From an uncultured Bacteroidales bacterium (GTDB lineage Bacteria > Bacteroidota > Bacteroidia > Bacteroidales > Paludibacteraceae): 46,702 nt of DNA. Where the stretch lies: positions 1 through 46,702 of the forward strand of contig CACZUS010000012.1 of assembly GCA_902784425.1 (NCBI GenBank). Direction: 5' to 3'. The position numbers and the translations under genes were made by a program. The notes below the pieces were generated by a model, which saw only the letters and a program-made list of their open reading frames with translations, was not told where the DNA came from and searched no databases. This document shows positions 22,092 through 29,977 of the stretch, one piece after another (the first letter of the stretch is position 1; each line of letters starts with the position of its first letter).

Positions 22092-22447
22092 TTGAACAGG
22101 AAAAAAGAAGATTGGCGCAACGAGGCTACGACTCGGTTGTGAATACGGAGGAGCTAACCATCTTTCAAAACCATTGTGTCGTTCCGTTAGGAAACGACTC
22201 AATCATCATAACAAAGTTGGTTTACGACGAGGATGCAGTGTTCGGTGACAATCCACGCATCAGTCTTTGCTGCCCGACAACGGAGCTTACAGGCACTGTC
22301 CGCAATCTTTCAGCCTACGGAGCAGGTCTGTTCAAGGTTATGCGCAACTATATGACCGTGAACCGTTGGAGTCAGTCCACTGGCGACACAACGAACATTC
22401 CGATGCAGATCCAGATAGTGAGAATAACACCGAAAAAACACAATTAA
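22076..22447 (+). CDS. Small beta-rich virion protein candidate
   Basis: 123 residues. Short helix (LIEQEKRRLAQRG) then strands (FQNHCVVPLGNDSIIITKLVYDED, PMQIQIVRITPK). Unknown family; part of the same packed structural group. Confidence 0.5.
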   Translation: MLQTLIEQEKRRLAQRGYDSVVNTEELTIFQNHCVVPLGNDSIIITKLVYDEDAVFGDNPRISLCCPTTELTGTVRNLSAYGAGLFKVMRNYMTVNRWSQSTGDTTNIPMQIQIVRITPKKHN

Positions 22448-22462
22448 AAAATATGTAGAGAC

Positions 22463-23413
22463 ATGGAAACAAGAGAAGAAGCAATTGAGAGAACCATCCG
22501 ACAAGTCCGCAGACTTGGCGAGGATCAATGTTCGTTTTCGTACCACCTCGAACTGAGGGACAAGTTTGGGAATATGCTCGATACCATCATGGGATCGACA
22601 AAGGACTACAAGGGAGACGACAACGCAGTGGCAAAGGTATTGGACGCAATGGAGGTGAAACTGAAATCCTCTATGAACGACAATCCGAATACCTATCTGG
22701 TAGTAGGCTACGTTGGTGCGGCAAACTCGAAAAAGAAAGTTCAAATCAACAACCCTATCCCGGTCGAGAATGAGGATGAGGAGTATGAGCAGATGATTAT
22801 CTCACAACCTGCATTCGTAAGACAAGGGAACAATCCGCAACCTAAGCAAGAATCTGTCAAAACAGAAGAGAATCGCAAAGACAGCCTTTCGGAAGTGTTT
22901 GAAACCCTAAACGTGATGGGTGAGGCATTCGGAGTGAAAGGACTCGGAAACATTGACTCGCTCGAAAACAAGAAACTCGCATTTGTGATGCAGATGCGAG
23001 AAAATCAGTTGAAAGCGGAGGCAACGGAAAGAGAACACTTAGGAACAATCGAAACGCAAAAATCAGAAATCACCGAATTGAAAGCACAGATGAAGGTGCT
23101 TAAAGAGGAGATGGACAAGATGAAAGCGGAGAACGAGAAACAAAAGAAGTACATCGAGAGAGTCAGACCAGACTTGAAGGAGTACAGCAAGCTGAAAAGC
23201 AAGAATGCAAGAATAGCGGCAGTGGCAGGAGAGAGTTTAGGACACATTCTTAGCGGAGTTCTGTCACATACAAAATATGGCGCACTGCTCGGAATTACAG
23301 AAGAGGTGCAACAACCAGAGGAGGACGAGTATGGATACTTGGAAGAGGAGCAACAACCTCAGCAAGTTCAGCAGGAGCAACCGCAAAAAGCAACAGTAGA
23401 ACAGATTGATTAA
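22463..23413 (+). CDS. Coiled-coil protein, possible scaffold
   Basis: 316 residues. A folded N-terminus (1-100), an acidic linker, then a long coiled coil (~165-255; LGTIETQKSEITELKAQMKVL... MDKMKAENEKQKKYIERV), and a Gln/Glu-rich tail. Length and form resemble scaffolding or internal virion proteins. Soluble, unlike its neighbours. A scaffold role is a guess. Confidence 0.55.
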   Translation: METREEAIERTIRQVRRLGEDQCSFSYHLELRDKFGNMLDTIMGSTKDYKGDDNAVAKVLDAMEVKLKSSMNDNPNTYLVVGYVGAANSKKKVQINNPIPVENEDEEYEQMIISQPAFVRQGNNPQPKQESVKTEENRKDSLSEVFETLNVMGEAFGVKGLGNIDSLENKKLAFVMQMRENQLKAEATEREHLGTIETQKSEITELKAQMKVLKEEMDKMKAENEKQKKYIERVRPDLKEYSKLKSKNARIAAVAGESLGHILSGVLSHTKYGALLGITEEVQQPEEDEYGYLEEEQQPQQVQQEQPQKATVEQID

Positions 23414-23432
23414 CAAATAAACACATGAGAAG

Positions 23433-23609
23433 ATGGCAAAGTTTAAAATTAACATGACTATCGAGGCGAAGGACGAAGCACAAGCAACGGAGATTGCTAA
23501 CGGTTTTCAATCGGCACTAAACAAAGTGGATGGCAACACATTGGCGAAGATGCTTCAAAAACTCGCAAAGAATCCGCAATGGATCTCGTTGGCAAAAAAA
23601 TTCTGTTAG
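23433..23609 (+). CDS. Small helical protein
   Basis: 58 residues with an AEIANGFQSALNKV-type helix and C-terminal basic end (LAKKFC). Starts 19 nt after the upstream stop; the next ATG follows 1 nt after its stop. Unknown function. Confidence 0.5.
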   Translation: MAKFKINMTIEAKDEAQATEIANGFQSALNKVDGNTLAKMLQKLAKNPQWISLAKKFC

Positions 23610-23610
23610 T

Positions 23611-24114
23611 ATGAATCAGAAATTGAAAAAATTAACTCAGGTTAAGGACAAACGTAAGATTGTCGCCCTTGTAGCAGCAGGAAGTGTAATTCTCGGTGTT
23701 GGTACATGGGTGATTATTCGTGCAATCAACAAGCATAAGGCTGAACGTGACGCAGAAAAACGTCTCGAACAGAGAACTGAGAATGCGGAGATCAACGCAG
23801 TGACTCGCAGCATCACAGATGATAAGGCCAAATCAATAGCCGAAGCCCTATTTAACGCAATGGACGGAATGGGAACGGATGAAACGGAGATTTACAACAT
23901 TCTTGTTGTAAACAACAAACTTTCTTCATTGGATTTAGTAGCCGTTTATAACGCATTCGGAACGCATGAATACGGAACATTCGGAACACCATGGTGGGGA
24001 AGTGGAAAGAGTCTCGACCTTATCGGATGGATAAAGGAGGAAATGAGCAACTCATCTACGGAATACAAGCTTGTAAGAGCAATGTTCAATCAAGCCGGGT
24101 TAAATTTCGATTAA
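23611..24114 (+). CDS. TM protein with annexin-like repeat
   Basis: 167 residues from the ATG at 23611. TM helix ~16-36 (IVALVAAGSVILGVGTWVIIRAI), basic linker, then ~70-165 helical: DGMGTDETEIYNIL (GTDE at 88-91), AVYNAFGTHEYGT and SLDLIGWIKEEMSN match the annexin repeat order of GTDE helix, Y-x-x-x-Y/G turn and D-L final helices. Annexin repeats bind membranes with Ca2+; GTDE modules also occur in phage and bacterial cell-surface proteins. Probably a virion membrane protein. Confidence 0.6.
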   Translation: MNQKLKKLTQVKDKRKIVALVAAGSVILGVGTWVIIRAINKHKAERDAEKRLEQRTENAEINAVTRSITDDKAKSIAEALFNAMDGMGTDETEIYNILVVNNKLSSLDLVAVYNAFGTHEYGTFGTPWWGSGKSLDLIGWIKEEMSNSSTEYKLVRAMFNQAGLNFD

Positions 24115-24139
24115 TATTAACAACTTAAAAAATACAATT

Positions 24140-24361
24140 ATGACTAAAACAGGAAAACTTATCGCAGCAGGCGCAATGCTCATCGGTGGAGTTTATTTGT
24201 GCCGCAAGAACAAGGAGGATATGCCTCATTTGTTCAAAAAGAAAGATGATACTGATACAAACGACACTACAACTACAACGGAAGGTGTCGCAGGTATGTA
24301 CAATACAGACCAGATCATCAAAGAAGAGATGAATGCGGTGTACAATCGCAGAACATTCTAA
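24140..24361 (+). CDS. Small N-terminal TM protein
   Basis: 73 residues; TM helix ~4-20 (GKLIAAGAMLIGGVYLC), then a charged, Thr-rich soluble part. Typical of the virion membrane set here. Confidence 0.6.
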   Translation: MTKTGKLIAAGAMLIGGVYLCRKNKEDMPHLFKKKDDTDTNDTTTTTEGVAGMYNTDQIIKEEMNAVYNRRTF

Positions 24362-24382
24362 ACCATCTAAAAACGAAACGTC

Positions 24383-25792
24383 ATGATACAGGAAGTAATG
24401 TCAGCAGTCTCAGCCGCAGCAGGCATCTACATTCTTGCAAAGAACAAAGGCAAGAACGAAAGCAAGAAAACCTTCGACCAACAAGTTGAGGAGAAGGCTT
24501 CTGAGATGTTTGCGGAGAAGATTGCGGAGCAACAAGCGGAGGAGGCGGCAAAAGATCCACGATACAGAGCAATGTACTTTGGAGACAAGGAAGAGGAATA
24601 CGATCCTTTCTACGACTACGCAAGTGATCCAGTCTACTTCAACGAAGAAATGCTGGAAAAGGCTAACTCATACGCAGACCGAATGTGCCATGCGTTTCGT
24701 GCGAGATTCGTTGCACCTATTCTGATTGAAACGGATGCTAAGACTCCTTATTCTGGATGGTGGACGGATGCGAGAGAGGGATTCGTAGAGTTGAACGTAG
24801 CCAACAAGTTCACAATGGCTCGTGACTTCTTCGGAGGCTCGCTTCGCTACTATGTTACGATGTTGGAGGTATTCAACCCGATCAATGCGAATGCACCATT
24901 GAATAAGATTTGTTTCAAGGATATTCAGGTGAATGGTAAGGATTGCCAGGTGTGGAACGTCGGAGGATGCTGGAATGAGGCATCAGCCTACCAGATGAGC
25001 TGCATGAACCGCAAATGGTACAACGATACCAAATCGACATTGAACAGCGGAATGGCTAACGCAGTTTCGCTAACATACATTCCAAAGGTGTACGAATATC
25101 AGTGCGACATCACCATCCCTGCACGATCTTCCGTCTATGTATGCGTCATGCTTCCGTTAGGATGCCAGCCAAAGTCTACAAACGTAAGACTCTACGCATT
25201 GAAGAGTGTGCAAGACCTAATCGACTTCGCACAGAACAACCCACCTATCCGCAATTTGTTTGATCCAGTCGGAGCAGACTTCAACGAGGGAGGAGCAGCA
25301 AGATACAACGCATACAACTTCTTAGAAGAGAGTCTTGGAGATCCAAACTTCGCATGGCAACTGAAAAGCAGTCCGGCAAGCGAGTTCAAAGAGAAGCTTA
25401 TCCGCAGATTGTGGGATGGTTCGATGGGATGCAGAGCTGCAATCTTGAACACTTTCGAAGCACCAGATTCACTTGCAAAAGGTGGTTTGAGCGCAAAGGT
25501 TTTCGTTTGCTCGGCAGATGATAACTTCGTGCAGGAGGGTGATCCGGACGGAAGAGATCCAAAATCCGATTGTCCGTCATTCGACCTCAAATATATGCAC
25601 GGTTCGAGACCTACGACAGGTTCAAACCAATACGACTGGCAAAATACCTACTTCGGAGAGTGGGAGGGAGAGTTGCCACGAAAGATGGAGTATTCAATAG
25701 ATGTAAAGAATGGCATTCAATCTTTGGCAGACGTTCTTTTGGATGGTATGAAGATTGAATACTACGATTTCAACAAACAAAATTTAGGATGA
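24383..25792 (+). CDS. Large beta-rich membrane-anchored virion protein
   Basis: 469 residues. N-terminal TM helix (~4-19, VMSAVSAAAGIYILAK), a charged coiled-coil (~24-55), then a ~400-residue soluble region with strand and loop character, many aromatics and several paired cysteines (VWNVGGCWNEASAYQMSCMNRKW). Size and topology suit a vertex, penton or membrane-linked coat protein. Largest structural protein besides the spike. No family is recognised. Confidence 0.55.
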   Translation: MIQEVMSAVSAAAGIYILAKNKGKNESKKTFDQQVEEKASEMFAEKIAEQQAEEAAKDPRYRAMYFGDKEEEYDPFYDYASDPVYFNEEMLEKANSYADRMCHAFRARFVAPILIETDAKTPYSGWWTDAREGFVELNVANKFTMARDFFGGSLRYYVTMLEVFNPINANAPLNKICFKDIQVNGKDCQVWNVGGCWNEASAYQMSCMNRKWYNDTKSTLNSGMANAVSLTYIPKVYEYQCDITIPARSSVYVCVMLPLGCQPKSTNVRLYALKSVQDLIDFAQNNPPIRNLFDPVGADFNEGGAARYNAYNFLEESLGDPNFAWQLKSSPASEFKEKLIRRLWDGSMGCRAAILNTFEAPDSLAKGGLSAKVFVCSADDNFVQEGDPDGRDPKSDCPSFDLKYMHGSRPTTGSNQYDWQNTYFGEWEGELPRKMEYSIDVKNGIQSLADVLLDGMKIEYYDFNKQNLG

Positions 25793-25793
25793 T

Positions 25794-26288
25794 ATGATAC
25801 CACAAATGAAAACCGAAATACACGAAATTCTCTACGGCACATCATATCCGATGCGCCAGTTGTGGGGAATGGGAGAGATTCAAACATCTGATAGTTCTTT
25901 TGATTGGAGTTCTTATCTGAATAACCTTGACAAAGAGGAGAAAGGAACGAACGATAGAACGGCAGACATCAATCAGATTGCCTCTTCCGTAGAGAAAGGT
26001 GCGGCAGATCTCACAACGACTCTTCTTCAACTTCGTGAGATGAAGAATGCGAGCGAGAATGCCAGACAGAACTACCAACTCGCACTTCAATCAAGTCAGA
26101 ATGCTTTGGAGATACAACGTCTCAACCTCTTGCTAAAACAAGAGGACGTGAACATCGAAGAGATTAAACGTGTGACAGACCTTGCAGAGATAGCAAGAAA
26201 GGAGAAAACGACCAAGTATCTTGTGATCGGTGGCGTAGCAGTGGCTGGTGTGATAACACTTGCAATGTTCATGAGCAAACGTAAGTAA
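25794..26288 (+). CDS. Coiled-coil protein with C-terminal TM
   Basis: 164 residues. Coiled coil ~55-135 (LREMKNASENARQNYQLALQ), TM helix ~143-160 (YLVIGGVAVAGVITLAMF), basic tip. Starts 1 nt after the previous stop. Confidence 0.6.
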   Translation: MIPQMKTEIHEILYGTSYPMRQLWGMGEIQTSDSSFDWSSYLNNLDKEEKGTNDRTADINQIASSVEKGAADLTTTLLQLREMKNASENARQNYQLALQSSQNALEIQRLNLLLKQEDVNIEEIKRVTDLAEIARKEKTTKYLVIGGVAVAGVITLAMFMSKRK

Positions 26289-26289
26289 G

Positions 26290-26655
26290 ATGGCAGACTA
26301 CTCTTCACTATACAACAACGGAAACGCAACGAAAGCGGACGTAGCGAGTGCGGCAATAGATGCGGCAGCCACGATCACCGAAAACATCTTGTCGGTAAAG
26401 GCTTTCAAAAAGCAGATGCAGGCTTCGCTCGACGAGATACGAGCAAAAAGAGTGCAGGCCGTGACGGATGCGCTGATGCGAAAGTATGATGAGGAGATAG
26501 CCTACTATGAATACATCGAAAGCATTCTGGACGAATTGCAGAGAGATTTGGAACTGATGCAGAAGAGACAGCAACGGAAGAGACTGATAGTCTACTCTTC
26601 GTGCGCTCTTCTAACTTTATTAGCAGTCGGAGTACTTTACAGCAAAGACAGATAG
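26290..26655 (+). CDS. Helical protein with C-terminal TM
   Basis: 121 residues. Helical domain (~20-95; KKQMQASLDEIRAKRVQAV), TM helix ~101-116 (VYSSCALLTLLAVGVLY). Starts 1 nt after the previous stop, so a tightly coupled set of tail-anchored proteins. Confidence 0.6.
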   Translation: MADYSSLYNNGNATKADVASAAIDAAATITENILSVKAFKKQMQASLDEIRAKRVQAVTDALMRKYDEEIAYYEYIESILDELQRDLELMQKRQQRKRLIVYSSCALLTLLAVGVLYSKDR

Positions 26656-26689
26656 ATATGAAAAAATATTGGTATTAAAATTATGAAAT

Positions 26690-27805
26690 ATGAAAAGAGG
26701 TTTATTGGGAAACACACAAGTGGACACGGCCAACTACTGGACGGATGGCAAAGGCTCGCAATCGTTGAAATGCAACGAAACGAACCTTTATGCTCTTATA
26801 GACCTCTGTCAGGAGTCGGCAGAATTGGCGAAGAACGCATCAGAAAGACAAATGCAGTACTCACTTATGGACAAGTATTTTCTTTGTCTGAAAGCAATCG
26901 AATTAGCGGGAGCTGACGATAACCTACTGAAATTCTACGGCCAGGTGATCGCCAATATGGATGATAACGGCTCATTCAACATCATCTTCGCATCTTTGGA
27001 TGAGGAGAACATCTTTGTAGACAACCTTGTCTCACAACTTGCAGCGGCAGACTATGCGGAAGAGACCCTTAACGAGGAGTTTCTGGATTGGTATAAAGAG
27101 GTTGTCTTGGACTACAACTACTACCAGAATGCAGACGGAACACGAACCAAAACAGCACCTAAACTAAGCGGACTCGGAGCAACCTACACAGACGACTACT
27201 ATTCTAAGAAAGCGAAGGAAAGCGGAATGGCTCTGCTTTACATTGCTTGTGACAAGAATAAGGTGTTGGACGGATGCACCGACAGAAACGAGATGATGAA
27301 CAAACTGCTTTATCAAGGTCAGACATGGAACTGGCTCGGAAATTGCGGCACGAACATGACGAAAATATCTGTCATGGCGAACATCCAGGCAGGTATCAAA
27401 GCGGATTCCGGCAAGGAAACGGCAGACGAGACCCTGAGGGCATTCAAAGAGGAGAGTGAAGCACAAGGAAAGCAAACAAAAGGATTGGGATTCGATCCAG
27501 GAACCCTCGCAATCGTGATTATAACGGCAGTCACTGTCATTGTCACACTTATCACTTCTATCATTAAGATGAGAGAGGCTGAGGCAACAGCGAGAGTGGC
27601 AGAACAACTTGCAAATGCGCCAAACACGGATTTGGTTGAGCAATACTCACCTCAATACCAGGACTATTCAGATTATGTTGCTGAAATGCAAAGAATGCTC
27701 GATGATGCGGACGATATGAGCGCACTCGACATACTTCCGATAGTCGGAATGGGTGCTATTGCAGTACTCGCATTGATCTTAGCAAAACGAAAGGATAAAT
27801 CATGA
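26690..27805 (+). CDS. Virion protein with two C-terminal TM segments
   Basis: 371 residues. A soluble, helical N-terminal ~250 residues is followed by TM1 (~267-287, AIVIITAVTVIVTLITSII) and TM2 (~350-366, IVGMGAIAVLALILA) with basic end. Overlaps the lysozyme gene at ATGA. Probably a virion membrane or entry-pore protein. Confidence 0.55.
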   Translation: MKRGLLGNTQVDTANYWTDGKGSQSLKCNETNLYALIDLCQESAELAKNASERQMQYSLMDKYFLCLKAIELAGADDNLLKFYGQVIANMDDNGSFNIIFASLDEENIFVDNLVSQLAAADYAEETLNEEFLDWYKEVVLDYNYYQNADGTRTKTAPKLSGLGATYTDDYYSKKAKESGMALLYIACDKNKVLDGCTDRNEMMNKLLYQGQTWNWLGNCGTNMTKISVMANIQAGIKADSGKETADETLRAFKEESEAQGKQTKGLGFDPGTLAIVIITAVTVIVTLITSIIKMREAEATARVAEQLANAPNTDLVEQYSPQYQDYSDYVAEMQRMLDDADDMSALDILPIVGMGAIAVLALILAKRKDKS

Positions 27806-28332
27806 ACAAGAAGCCAATAATGATAGCAATTTCGGCAGCCTCGATTGGTTTAGTCGGGTTTGCTATCTACTGGCTTCGGAAGAAGAATGGAGGACAGAAT
27901 ATGAACATATCAGACAACGGACTAAACGCAATCAAAAAGTATGAGGGTTGCAGACTAACGGCCTATCAGGACGTAAAGGGAGTGTGGACGATTGGATACG
28001 GACACACTGGCGACGTTTACTATGGCGAGACCATCACACAAGCGGAGGCTGACGCATTGTTTCGAAACGACATTCAGAAGTTCGTGAAAGGTGTGAACAG
28101 TCTGTTGGGATCTACCAGAGTGAATCAAAACCAATTCGATGCACTCGTTTCGTTCGCCTACAACTGCGGACTGACCGCATTGAAAAATTCAACATTACTA
28201 AGGAAAGTAAAAGCAGACCCTAACGACCCAACCATCGAAACTGAGTTTAAAAAATGGGTCTATTCAGGAGGAAAATACATACAAGGACTTGCCAATAGGC
28301 GAGCATCCGAAAGCAAACTATATTTCGCATAA
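27802..28332 (+). CDS. Membrane-anchored GH24 lysozyme
   Basis: 176 residues. TM helix ~5-24 (MIAISAASIGLVGFAIYWLR), then a GH24 (T4-type) domain from ~35: E48, D57 and T63 have the E-x8-D-x5-T spacing, followed by IGYGHT. Cleaves peptidoglycan glycan strands. A signal-anchor lysozyme among virion membrane proteins may help entry, as muralytic virion enzymes do in membrane phages, or serve lysis as a SAR-type endolysin. Coupled by ATGA to the upstream structural gene. Confidence 0.9.
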   Translation: MNKKPIMIAISAASIGLVGFAIYWLRKKNGGQNMNISDNGLNAIKKYEGCRLTAYQDVKGVWTIGYGHTGDVYYGETITQAEADALFRNDIQKFVKGVNSLLGSTRVNQNQFDALVSFAYNCGLTALKNSTLLRKVKADPNDPTIETEFKKWVYSGGKYIQGLANRRASESKLYFA

Positions 28333-28356
28333 AAACACACTTTAAAAAAATAGAAT

Positions 28357-28662
28357 ATGGGAGAACAAGACATTAACAAGATTGCTGAGTATCAACTCAG
28401 ACCAAACATCATCGACAGAGTATCAAAGGATTTGATCTATTTCGGTTTTCCGTTACCAACCTGCACAGGCGAGGATGATCCGAAGTGGCTCATTCAAGTG
28501 TATCATAGAGATAGCAATGGTATAGAGCGAACTGGTTTCGTGAACGGAAGGCGAAACTTCAACTCGGCATGGTCGGACAGATATTCTCTCACATACAAGA
28601 TGGGAGCAGTATTCACCGACATCATCCCAATCAATCCAAATTCATCATCACAAACAAAATAG
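28357..28662 (+). CDS. Small structural protein candidate
   Basis: 101 residues, beta-rich, with DPKWLIQVYHR and FNSAWSDRYSLTYKMG, a pattern I associate with Bacteroidales phage structural/fibre modules. Located between lysozyme and fibre genes. Confidence 0.5.
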   Translation: MGEQDINKIAEYQLRPNIIDRVSKDLIYFGFPLPTCTGEDDPKWLIQVYHRDSNGIERTGFVNGRRNFNSAWSDRYSLTYKMGAVFTDIIPINPNSSSQTK

Positions 28663-28668
28663 GAAACC

Positions 28669-29493
28669 ATGGGAGCAGAGACGAACATAGATATTAGGAG
28701 GTTTCAAGAGGGAGGGGACACACCATCCTCGGTTGATATATACTCATCCGATCAGAGTGTGGATGTTACCGAAGTGAATGAAGGAGAGTATGACTTAAAG
28801 GTATCACAAGATATTATTGATGCACTCAATTCCAAACAAGACATACCTATTGCAGGAGGCTTACAGACCAGCGGAATCGAGGCAAGATATATGGGAGTGA
28901 ACCTTGGAGGCTATCCCAACATCATGATAAGTGCGCCGGTTGGAAGTTATGTTCCTTTGTTTGAAATAGATGCATACAACAATGGTAAATCGCAACTTTC
29001 TTTTGAGGTTATCAGTAGAGAGGATTCAGCTGGTTATTATTCCAAATTCATATTTGTCAGCCGTGCAAGTTCTCACCTTTTTATGCGAATGGATTTTTAC
29101 AACAAAGACTTGGGAGGAACGCAAGGAGCGTTCGATCAGAATGCAATAGTATTAGTTGTAAGCGGAAGTAAGTATCTTATCTGCAAGAAGGTTCTTACAT
29201 CTAATTTTGATTGTTGTGTAATCAATGACATATACCGAGATCAGGATGTTTATTGCCATATAAACAAATATCAGTCCGTCATTGTTCAATCGACAGATCC
29301 ATATCTAAGAAGAGCGGAGGCTATGACGACATGGAGGGGTTTGGATATTGACACAAAGGGAGAACAGCCTGTTGATTTACAAAGACTTTCAGAAAACACA
29401 ATATATGACGATTCAACAACACAAGTAGGTGTTACAAACGTGCAGGATGCATTGGAAAACATATTCACAAGGCTATCTGCTGCTAACATTTGA
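28669..29493 (+). CDS. Fibre-like protein
   Basis: 274 residues. N-terminus with VSQDIIDALNSKQDIP, often seen in phage fibre trimers, then beta-rich region and a final helical trimerisation-like segment (TQVGVTNVQDALENIFTRLSAANI). Starts 6 nt after the previous stop. Likely a receptor-binding accessory. Confidence 0.6.
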   Translation: MGAETNIDIRRFQEGGDTPSSVDIYSSDQSVDVTEVNEGEYDLKVSQDIIDALNSKQDIPIAGGLQTSGIEARYMGVNLGGYPNIMISAPVGSYVPLFEIDAYNNGKSQLSFEVISREDSAGYYSKFIFVSRASSHLFMRMDFYNKDLGGTQGAFDQNAIVLVVSGSKYLICKKVLTSNFDCCVINDIYRDQDVYCHINKYQSVIVQSTDPYLRRAEAMTTWRGLDIDTKGEQPVDLQRLSENTIYDDSTTQVGVTNVQDALENIFTRLSAANI

Positions 29494-29519
29494 TTTAATA
29501 ACTTTAAAAACATAAGAAT

Positions 29520-29864
29520 ATGGAAAATTTTGAATTGACAATCACAATAGGGGAGAGAATCAGACAATCAGAGAAACTCCCGATAAGAGGAACTGTCGAA
29601 GAAATGTTAATCGTAAAATCAATTAAGAATGCTCTTGTTGGTTTTGCAGAGGCTCAAAAGGATGCTTATCGTATCGTCGAGAATGGAGCAAGCATAATAT
29701 CAGGAAAGCCTGGAACTTCAACAATCGTAAGACTCACAGAGGAACAAGTTGTTGCCTGGGCGAAATTCATCAGAACACGTTCAAGTGAAAATAAAATCGA
29801 CATGGAAGAAGCGGATGTACTGCAAGCGGTATTGAATGCGGCAGATAGTTATCAAAATCAATAA
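29520..29864 (+). CDS. Hypothetical protein beside the spike
   Basis: 114 residues. Begins with strands (FELTITIGERI), then helical (AKFIRTRSSENKIDMEEADVLQ). Unknown family; context suggests fibre/spike assembly. Confidence 0.5.
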   Translation: MENFELTITIGERIRQSEKLPIRGTVEEMLIVKSIKNALVGFAEAQKDAYRIVENGASIISGKPGTSTIVRLTEEQVVAWAKFIRTRSSENKIDMEEADVLQAVLNAADSYQNQ

Positions 29865-29925
29865 ATATCCGAACGCAACAGTCGAAGATGCGAGTAACGA
29901 AAACCAAGACGGAGAACGAAAATAA

Positions 29926-29955
29926 ATAGTGTCTTTGAAAGCAGGCACTTTATTT
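29926..29955 (+). terminator. Hairpin before the spike gene
   Basis: AGTGTCT and AGGCACT pair around TTGAAAGC, followed by TTATTTA. A weak terminator or attenuator. Confidence 0.45.
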
Positions 29956-29977
29956 ACAAATAAAAAAACTCACAACC

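Noticed and set aside
22528-22773. 81-codon ORF inside the coiled-coil gene
   Set aside because: Out-of-frame shadow with no ribosome-binding site.
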